From positions 2,280,598 to 2,344,597 of the forward strand of contig CM047431.1 in the NCBI GenBank assembly GCA_026168455.1: 64,000 nt of DNA, written 5' to 3'. The position numbers and the translations under genes are program-made. Shown piece by piece: positions 48,411 through 57,569 of this stretch (positions are counted from its first letter, which is position 1; the number at the start of each line of letters is the position of its first letter). This stretch comes from Theocolax elegans. Taxonomy: Eukaryota; Arthropoda; Insecta; Hymenoptera; Cerocephalidae. A model generated the notes under the pieces. The model had not been told where the DNA came from, did not search any database, and was given only the letters and a program-made list of their open reading frames with translations.

Positions 48411-48476
48411 AAAATAGCTCAGTTGGTAAGCAAAGGACTTCGGAGTAGAAGATAGGAGGTTCAAATCTCCGGAGAG
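48411..48476 (+). other. tRNA-like module, right arm
   Basis: TAGCTCAGTTGGTAAGC and GGTTCAAATCTCCGG, then AATTTTTTTTTATTTT. Mirror of the 43147-43213 copy. Confidence 0.65.
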
Positions 48477-48725
48477 ATATAATTTTTTTTTATTTTAAAT
48501 AAATTAAATATTAGAAGGGAAGATATGGAGTTCAGGACAAAAAGCGCAAACGACAAAAAATCCGCCAATGAATAAATAGTCGAGCCCACCAATGAGAAAG
48601 TTTGGTTGGTAGAAGTGCATAAAATAATAACCATATCGATAAAGTAGAATGTTGTATTATTCGTAGCGGGTAAATGCAAAAAATGAACGATAGAGGTCGG
48701 TCCCGTAGGCAAGACTTACTGCTGA

Positions 48726-48938
48726 AGAGGCCAGCGATGGCTCGGTCGGTAGGGCGTCGGGCTCGTAATCTGGAGGTCCTAGGTTCGATTCCCGGCCCCG
48801 GCCGATTGATACAAGCACCACTGGCGAATGTATTTTCAACAAGTGCTTTCTTCACCAAGACATCGTATGACCTCCGTCGCTGATCAGCACCGGTTTGGGA
48901 GCATAAAAAGAGCGACGTTAAAATAATAAAAAAAAAAA
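48726..48938 (+). mobile_element. tRNA-derived SINE (Thr-like head), complete, 12 bp TSD
   Basis: Head with A box TGGCTCGGTCGGTAGGGCG and B box GGTTCGATTCC, CGT at the anticodon place with a five-pair stem allowing G:T; body with GCACCACTGGCGAATG; tail AGAGCGACGTTAAAATAAT and poly(A). ACTTACTGCTGA flanks it (48714-48725, 48939-48950). Confidence 0.92.
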
Positions 48939-48965
48939 ACTTACTGCTGAACGCCATATGGCGCT

Positions 48966-49043
48966 GGATTCTGCTCACGGTCTTTTAATTAAACAGACGT
49001 ATTTTCTCGCTACTACTTTCTTGAGAGACCGTGAGCAGAATCC
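48966..49043. other. 18 bp perfect inverted repeat
   Basis: GGATTCTGCTCACGGTCT at 48966-48983 and its exact complement at 49026-49043, separated by 42 bp. Possibly the ends of a tiny element or of a diverged palindrome. Confidence 0.6.
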
Positions 49044-49049
49044 TGGTTT

Positions 49050-50581
49050 TTTGAATAACGTAAGTGTTGATCGCTATTTCAGTCGCGATAATGGAAAAAA
49101 TATTTTATCCAATTAGGCAGATGTGTATTTTTTTGTATAACAATGGTAACCGTAAGTTCTACCCAATAAAAAAAACGTACAGAATATCATTGAAATTTCG
49201 AGATAAGAGAGAAGGTCATTGCTTTGAAAATTTGTAGATGAGAGAAAAAATCATTGCTTGCAGAGGTTTAATTTCCATAGATTCAAATGCAGAGATTTAA
49301 TTTACATATATTCAAATACATAGAGGTTAGTTCTGTTATAATTTTTAAAATTAACATTCAAAAAAGTAATTTTTAATTAAATGTATTTTATATTTACTTG
49401 TTTTTTTAGAAATTGGAAGTAAATTAGTATTTGTTAAATTTTGTCGCAAAAAGTCAGAAATTAAGGTATATGAAGATACAATTTCTGAATAAGTAATGGT
49501 TACATTTTTTTAAAATGTCTCTTTCAAAATTTCTTTAAAATCAAAATTGAAGCAACTAGAATTTTTTGAAATTTTTTTTTCTCATTTTTAATGAACTTAA
49601 ACAATAATATAAACGACAATTTTTAACTTTTTGCAAAAATTTAAATTTCTTTATATTCTTTAAACTAGCAATTATTATAATAAAGTAAAAAAGACATTAA
49701 AAATTGCTCTAATCTTTATTAAATAATTAATAATTTTTCATAGAATTTTAAACGTCAAATTTCTGAAAAAGTCCGGGAGTTGGTTGGGGATTACATGTCC
49801 CTTGATAAAAACCATGACATCCAATGGATTTTGGGCCGTAGAATCCAAATCCATCGGTACATTTTTCCAAAAATGGTACTTTTTGTTTAAACCGCAATTG
49901 TTTAAACAAAATATTAAAAGGTATATTTTCGCATCGGACATTTCTTTTTCATAATATTTAGGCAATTTTAAGTTGTTAATATATATTTCTTTCGAAATTT
50001 CTTTAATATAAAAATTGAAGCAACTAGAATTTTTTGAATTTTCTTTTTCTCATTTTGAAACATATTCCATCAAATAGGTAATAAATAGATATTCTAAATA
50101 GAATGGTCGAAAATTGGTGAAAAGCAGGCGAAAAATGAGCCCATTTTTATCCTCCCGGTGAAACGCTTTTTCTCCTAATTTTTAATATAAATTATATTTT
50201 GTTTTGAGCTAATTTTTAGCTTATAAACATAATATTTAAAATTATAAATATAAAAAAATCATATGATATTTTCAGTTGAAAATTTTACTTGAAAATTTCA
50301 GGTGATATTTGTTTCATTTTATCTATTGGTTTTTATCAATTTGGTGTTTTCGAGTTTATATTTTATTGCATTTAATGATACAGTAACATCTACTTTACTT
50401 CATGTAAAGTAATGCAAGTATATAATTTCTAGGACTTTCTCTTACTTAAAATTTTCAAGTGAAATTTTCAGGATATATATTTTATTGGAAAAATGTGTAA
50501 ACAAATTAAGTAGTTAAGAGTTTCGAGTTTATTTTATTGCTTTTAATGATACAATATTATATATTTTATGATGACATAATA
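49050..50581. other. AT-rich region, no firm gene
   Basis: Mostly low-complexity. On the minus strand 49948-49748 an open frame has a Cys/Gly-rich stretch (CTDGFGFYGPKSIGCHGFYQ); an overlapping frame (49965-49738) is also open. Neither is recognised. CCTCCCGGTGAAACGCTTTTT at 50150 resembles the sequence at 4320 and may be a shared repeat edge. Confidence 0.3.
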
Positions 50582-50681
50582 NNNNNNNNNNNNNNNNNNN
50601 NNNNNNNNNNNNNNNNNNNNNNNNNNNNNNNNNNNNNNNNNNNNNNNNNNNNNNNNNNNNNNNNNNNNNNNNNNNNNNNNN
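50582..50681. other. Assembly gap of 100 N
   Basis: A run of exactly 100 N, the usual placeholder for a scaffold join of unknown size. Linkage between the two sides should not be assumed to be tight. Confidence 1.
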
Positions 50682-51202
50682 CACTATTACACAATTGTGC
50701 ACGTTAGATGATTTTCACCCACATATCCAAAAGAATTAAAAAATTTGGTTATAGGTAATTCGAAATATAGTACGAATTTTCGTCAAAACATAAGACAATA
50801 CAACAATTCTTTAGCTTAAATTATTATCCTCATTAATGCGTTCAGTAATTAATAAAATACTAAAATCAGACAATGTATGTTGACAATATTGTAGCAATAT
50901 GACATTATTCCAACAATATCGCTGCAATATGAAGTGCTGTCTGGGTAGGAATGTATCTATTCCTTTATACCTAATGAGTATTTTCATAACCTTGCATTTT
51001 TTTAGAAAAGAAAGTTTTGGAAACAAGATTGTACTCTATTCTCATTCAAGGGAAAAAAATTATAGTTTATTTGGTATTTATTACTCAAAATACTATTAAC
51101 AAAAATCACATATTTATATTTTCGGTTTGGAAGCTTTACATTTTAACCTTTAGACTACCGAGATTTTAGAAATGAAATAGTCCTTTAAAAGTTACTGAAT
51201 TG

Positions 51203-51698
51203 CCAACCTGCTTGAATATGTAAAAAAATTGTCACTACCTGAAGACGATGTCCAGGTGGTCAGGGTGACCTCCGGGTCATCTGCACATCGTCTACTGGTA
51301 AGTAGTGTGCCACCCTGCTTGAATATGCAAAAAAAATTGTCACTTCCTGAAGACGATGTCCAGGTGGTCAGGGTGACCTCCGGGTCATCTGGACATCGTC
51401 TACTGGTAAGTAGTATGCCACCCTGCTTGAATATGCAAAAAAATTGTCACTTCCTGAAGACGATGTCCAGGTGGTCAGGGTGACCTCCGGGTCATCTGGA
51501 CATCGTCTACTGGTAAGTAGTGTACCACCCTGCTTGAATATGCAAAAAAAAATTGTCACTTCCTGAAGACGATGTCCAGGTGGTCAGGGTGACCTCCGGG
51601 TCATCTGGACATCGTCTACTGGTAAGTAGTATGCCACCCTGCTTGAATATGCAAAAAAATTGTCACTTCCTGAAGACGATGTCCAGGTGGTCAGGGTA
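51203..51698 (+). repeat. 107-109 bp minisatellite, ~4.6 units, each with a hairpin
   Basis: GTCACTTCCTGAAGACGATG starts at 51231 (variant), 51339, 51446, 51555 and 51662. Each unit has GACGATGTCCAG and CTGGACATCGTC as a 12 bp stem, enclosing GGTCAGGGTGACC, a second inverted pair. Length differs only in an A-run. The last unit breaks off at 51698. Confidence 0.9.
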
Positions 51699-52240
51699 CA
51701 CCCCATACCACCATCCCTTCCCTCTTCAAATTTTACCCCTTTTAAAAAAGCAACTAAAAACATTAACCCCCAACAGTGCGTCAAAAAACAAGTGATACAT
51801 CGATTTATCAAAAAATATCGTCACTTCGACAATTATGTCATACAAATAGATTGACGTCACAGAAAGGGAGAAAGGTTTTTGATGGAAGCAGCTTAATATA
51901 ATATAGATATTTGTTAAGAAAGTGTAAAGACATTAAAAAATATAATTTATTATTTTTTAAGAAAAATTTTGTAAATAAATATCCTTATTTCCTTTCTTAG
52001 AAGTTAATAAATAATTGTTTATTCAATTATTTTGGATGAAAAATATTACAATGTTATTATGAATAAAATTATTGTTTATTCAATTATTTTGGATGAAAAA
52101 TATTAGAATGTTATTGTATATTGTACAAAAATAATGTGCGTGTTTAATTATTGGATGCACATTCCATCATATACTTAATATATTGGTGTTTTGCAACCAT
52201 AATTAAATAATATTAACAATTTTAAATTTATACAATTTTT

Positions 52241-53778
52241 TTAATTACGAGAAAGTCTTAGGTTTCTGGTTCTACTACTACTGCTATTATGATTATTGGT
52301 ATTGACAGATTCTCTTCTACTTATTTCACTGATGTCCAAATTATCATTTGTAGTTGGTTGAAATAATTTATTAGTTTGCACATGAAGTGGTGTACTTGTT
52401 ATGATAGGTTGCTTGATTCGTTTGTTAATTATACTATGTGGTCTTCTAAAGGTATTTATTTTTGTTATTGATTTCCTTTTCATGTCAATAGTCTTATTTA
52501 AATTAACTATAGCTTGCTAGCTAATTGCTGTTTTTGCGGTTTACCTTTTGAATTAACTTTATTAATTTCATCTGTTTTATCCATTTCACTATTTGATTCT
52601 CCTTTGGATGTGTTGACTTGCTTTAATTGTTCTACCCTTTTTTTATTCACAATATGAATAGCAGCGCTTATTGCACTATTATCACCAGTAACATTTTTTT
52701 CATTTGCATTCTTCTCTAATGTAAAGTTTAGTTTTGTTTGTCTCATTGTATCTTGAAGTTTTTTTTTCTTTTTCTTGTTAGTTTTCTGTGTTTGTTTAAC
52801 ATTCATATTTGTTTGAGAATTTCCTTGACTATACTATTCAGTCGAGCCATCATTTTTACCTTGTGACTTTTTGTTAGTTTGTAATTTATTAACAGATGCT
52901 TTTTTAATTTGAGTATATGAAGGTTTCTTCACCGCTTGTTTTGTTTATTTCTTTTTTGGAGTGCTCATCTGGCTAATATCATCGTCTGAGCTTTCAAAAT
53001 CTGATAAATCCTAAAAGAGAAATAAATGAATAAATAATTTTTTTTCCGTTTTAAAGTCTTTAGTTTAAAAATACTTACACTTAAATTTAATATTATATCA
53101 TATTTTTCCAACTTCCATTCCATAAGTGCATTATCTTGTTCAATTATTTGAACAAATGTTTCTTTTAATGTTAAAGTTTTAAAACATTCGAAAAAAGATT
53201 CTAAATGCTGCTTCATATTAGTATTGTCAATATCATCAAAGCTATTTAAGTCAAATTTTACTTTAATAGGATTTTCTTTTGTTAAGTCATGAAATACATA
53301 AACAATTATGTTAAAGTAGATATTAGTTTCAAAATATTTGCATTTCAGAAACGTTATAAAACAAAAGTATAAGAATAATGCACATCCACAGAACAGTTAC
53401 AAACATCTTCCAAATAAGATTTCAAATCATCATATTGTTTTTTTTGTTTGTGATACGTGTCTAAGTGTAACTTAAGATTTCTTACAAATATTATTGGAGT
53501 ATTCACAATATTATCCAAAAAGGTGTTTCTTTAACTACTAGATGCAAATCTATGGCCAATGGAATATCCAAAACTCCAAATGTTCCCTTATTATTTTCAT
53601 TAAAAATTTGAACAGTATATGTTTTTATATGTTCGTCATCATCATATATTGCAAACTGAAAAATACATTCATCCTTATTAAACTTAATGCAATGAATTCC
53701 ATTATTACGTTTCTTAACATCTGAGTTTTGTTCGCTAGTTTTTATTTGTTCCATTTGTTCATTGTAATTAAGTTCCAT
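52241..53778 (-). pseudogene. Decayed multi-exon gene of unknown family
   Basis: From ATG at 53778 (MELNYNEQMEQI) the frame is protein-like to about 53522, where a one-base loss shifts it; it then continues (NTPIIFVRNLKLHLDTYHKQ) to about 53380. A further exon at about 53280-53070 ends at a good donor (AGTGTAAGT); the next begins after TTTTAG at 53010 and reads through in-frame stops at about 52947 and 52835 into a Lys/Asn/Gln-rich tail (52806-52507), then shifts frame again (52483-52241, ending RNLRLSRN). Two stops and at least two frameshifts mean it is dead or badly sequenced. I do not recognise a domain. Confidence 0.5.
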
Positions 53779-53819
53779 TTCATTAAATATTCTATCTCTC
53801 TTCGGATTTTTTCCTTTTT

Positions 53820-55135
53820 ATCGTTTATTTACTCATCGTATTAGTGAGATGCTATTTTTCTTTACACAGAAATACTTGTTTTATCTGTAACACTTTTTGC
53901 ACGCTGTAATGTACACGCAGGTTGACGTTTGACTTGATTATCTCTCACTTCACTCTATATCTCTTTCTCTCCCGTGTAAGTAAATGTGATCCCCTGCACC
54001 TATGTGTTACGTGACATTTTTGATGAAGATACGGGAATGTCATAATATTATATATATATATATCCAAAGACCCCCCGATTAATTTTAGAATTTGAAAATT
54101 TAGCAGTACTTATTAAAAAAAATATAACCACAAAACATGACAACTGCAACTGCTGCAAGTAAACTGAGCGTAACAGTAGCGCCCTCGCGCTGAATTTTTC
54201 AGAGTCTGACACGAGTTTTCACATGTGTACGCGCTCTGTCCCGGGCTGGAAACTAATTCTATAGACATATATATATAAAAAGGGAAGAGACAATAAAACA
54301 CGGAAATAGCAAAAATCGAGTTAAAGGAAATCAACAAGCAATTTCTTTCACTTGATTTTTCTCTAGTATGTGTCGATGAATTTACACAAAATTTAATGTT
54401 GAGTGAAGATAATTAAATAGGAAATGTGGGGTTTGATCGATTATACATATATTATTAATGCAATAATCAAAATAATGAATACAAAATCTGAGGGGTTAAA
54501 TTAGCTGTCTATAATGGCTCTCGCGCTATACTTGCGTCAGGCGCTATCGCGCCTTTTGATTTAATTTCAGAAAATATATATTTAATAAATTCAAATGTTT
54601 AAAATGCTAAATAAAATAGAAAATTTGAAATTTCATTCTTCAAAATTTAGAGAGTGATTTATAAAAGAAATCAAAAAGAATTCTTTCTTAACGGTTTAAA
54701 ACGACGTTACAATCCGCATAAAGAAAACTCAAAAAAGAATTGAAAAAGAGTTCTTTGAAAATCTTTGGGTTGTTTTTATGAGGAATGACTTTTAGAAGTA
54801 TAAAAGAATGTCACTGACAGGTTCTGCTACGCGCACGTTTCTCGGCAAATTAGATGATTGACGACCGTGTAAGATAAAAGATGACCGTTTAAGATAATAA
54901 TGAAAAAATAACTAGATCACGCGTGTCTCACTCACTCTTTCGTTTTCCCCTATAGCTCTGTCTCAACTTTTTCGAGTAGACATATATATATTTATAGGAG
55001 ACGAAAAGGATATCAAAAAATACATAGCCCAGTAAAAGAATTTGACATCTCAGATATTTACATGAAATTTTATTTATTTAAAGAGTATTACTAATCGTTA
55101 TTATTACATGTTTAACGTTCAATTTGTGTCTCTAG
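53820..55135. other. Intergenic, no gene seen
   Basis: No exon found. GAATTCTTT-containing sequence at 54670-54790 is like the block at 3270-5150. Confidence 0.4.
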
Positions 55136-55139
55136 ATAG

Positions 55140-57124
55140 TAATTTATAAAACACCTCCCACGAAGGTGTCAACATTCCTAAGTATGGTTTCTAATCACAG
55201 TTTAAAAAACTTTCTCTGATAAAAGAAATCTTGAATTTCAACTCTCACTTTTTTCTACTTACTATTATTTCAATTTAACATTTTTTTATATACTTTGTAC
55301 TGAAGCTCTATAAAAAGTTTATACAATACAAAGTACTGTATTCAGAGTGGAATAATCGATAGTATTTTTACCATACCATAAATTTGTTTTTAATTAATAA
55401 TTTATATATTTTTGCGTTGACTTCGTAGAAAGTTTCTGCAATTGAAAGTACTGAAATCAAATTGGTATCGACAAGTATATTTTTCCATACCATAATGTTT
55501 TTAATTAAACATTTATATACTTTCCTTAAACTCCATAAAAAGTTTCTGCAATTGAAAGTACAGAAATCAATTCGGTATCGACAAGTATTTTTTTCCATAC
55601 AAAAAATTTGTTTTTAATTAAACATCTATATACTTTGCTTTAACTCCATATAGAGTTTCTGCAATTGATAGTACTGAAATCAAAGTGATATTGATGTCTG
55701 GAAAGCACTTTATAAAACACCTTCCACGAAGGTGTCAACGTTCGCAAGTATAGTTTCAAATTGCACTTTCAAAATTGTTATCTGATAACAAAAATCTTTA
55801 ATTATTACTCCCATCCTATTTCTACTTATATTTTGCTTAAACTCCATAAAAAGTTTCTGCAATAGATACTACTGAAATCAAATCAACACAATCGATACGT
55901 ACTTATAACCATATCATAAATTTGTTTTTAATTAAACATTTATATATTTCACATAAACTCCATAAAAAGTTTATGCAATAGAAAGTACTAAAATCAAAGC
56001 GGAATAATCGACAAGTATATTTTACCATACCGCAAATTTGTTTTTAATTAATCATTTATATATTTTTTTGCGTTAACTGCATGAAAAGTTTCTGTAATTG
56101 AAAGTACTGAAATCAAATTGAATCACAAGTATTTATCTTTATAAATACAAATATTTATTAATTCAATTGAATACAAACATTTGTTCGGAATAGTATTCTA
56201 CAAATTTTGTCCACATAAACAGAAACTTCTAATTTATTTATTAGGGTTTCACTTTCAATAATTTATTTATTTGTTATTATTACATGTTTAATGTTCAATT
56301 TGTGTCTCTAAATAGTAATTTATAAAACACCTTCCACGAAGGTGTCAACATTCGCAAGTATGGTTTCTAATCACAGTTTAAAAAATCAAAATGCAATTGT
56401 CAAGTATGGTGTATATTTTAATCACACTTTTAAAATTGCTATGTAAATATAATAGTTAAACATTTCTAATTTTTAAGCAAATTTTGTTGCACCACAATAA
56501 AAACAAAATTTTTTTATTAAGAAATTAACTACGTACATAATTCCTAAATAGTTTCTGCAATTGAAAGTACTGAAATCAAAATGAAATTGACAAGTATTTT
56601 TATAAATATTTATTACTATAAAACTTTACGTTTAATGTTGTAAAACACCTTCAAGAAGGTGTACATTTTGGCAAGTATGGGTTCGGTCCGATCACAATTT
56701 TCCAATATTTTTATTTTAACTAAACCTATATTACATAATAAATTACTTATCAATAGAATAATACTAATGAAATTATTACATTAGAAAGTACTGAAATCAA
56801 AATGCAATTGTCAAGTATGGTGTATATTTTAATCACACTTTTAAAATTGTTGTACATAATTCGTAGAAAGTTTCCGCAATAGAAAGTACTGAAATCAAAA
56901 TGGAATCGGCAAGTATTGCTTTTCAAAAATAAATATATTTTTCGAACTGAATGTACTAATATTTTCTGAAAAATTCTATCTTACTCATTTATTTTTTTTT
57001 TTTTTAGTTACAGCAGAAAATACACAATTTTATAATAATATTCATTTGTGCAAAATTAATTTATGGAAAAGTAATAAAACAGAAATTTTTCTCATTTTTA
57101 TTCTTTTTAAATGAAATAATACTT
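55140..57124. repeat. Array of modules A and B next to the CACTA element
   Basis: Module B (CACCTTCCACGAAGGTGTC then TTCGCAAGTATGG) occurs near 55152, 55718, 56328 and 56645. Module A (TTTCTGCAATTGAAAGTACT then GAAATCAAA...CGACAAGTAT) occurs near 55433, 55543, 55650, 55852, 55965, 56085, 56550, 56785 and 56865. Spacing is irregular (90-300 bp), unlike a satellite. All copies of A here have one orientation. Confidence 0.8.
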
Positions 57125-57569
57125 CACTGAAAAAAAAGATTTCTAGAAGCAAGAAGTTTATTCCGTTTTCATGCTATCCGTTTAGTGCAAACACAAGTAA
57201 TTTTGTCCCAAAAAACATTCAGTTTATTGCAATAATTGTGTAATCTTACACCAAACGGAAAATCTCCGTGAACGTATGTGAATTATGTTTGCTTCATATA
57301 GAAATTAATGAAAATGAAAAATCTGTTTGGTTGAAGAAGAAATGTGTTTGAGAAAATAAATAATTTTTAATTCCCGTTACACGGCCAATAATATTTGAAT
57401 ACATTTAATGTCTTATAAGTTTAGTTGATACGTTAGAGACTGAGTAAGAAGTAAACACAGACTCAATGACGCAACGAAGGAATTTTCAAAAGTGGGGACA
57501 TTTTAAGTTCAAGCCTTAGATTAGTTTCTTGAATTTACAGTTAGTGTATAAATAAACTATTGAGTGATC

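Larger units (their letters stand above)
43010..48540. mobile_element. tRNA-bearing foldback element, split by an LTR
   Basis: Left part 43140-43306 has a minus-strand tRNA-like module then TATTCAGG...CCTGAATTTGATATTTTGACAT; right part from 48403 continues CAACACTAAAAATAGCTCAG with a plus-strand tRNA-like module. Joining across the insertion gives a mirror of the left arm. Outer ends are not defined. Confidence 0.6.

Noticed and set aside
17852..48476. Functional tRNA genes
   Set aside because: The tRNA-like sequences have imperfect stems, occur only inside mobile elements and in mirrored pairs or as SINE heads.
48532..48978. 148-codon minus-strand open frame
   Set aside because: It reads through the SINE on the antisense strand.
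51229..51854. Open frames of ~80 codons over the minisatellite
   Set aside because: Frames shift between units because the A-run length varies, and both strands are open; this is repeat translation.
41711..56930. Helitron/Helentron assignment for the module B hairpins
   Set aside because: A hairpin and tandem array are suggestive, but no Rep/helicase sequence, no TC start and no CTAG end were found, so the assignment is not supported.
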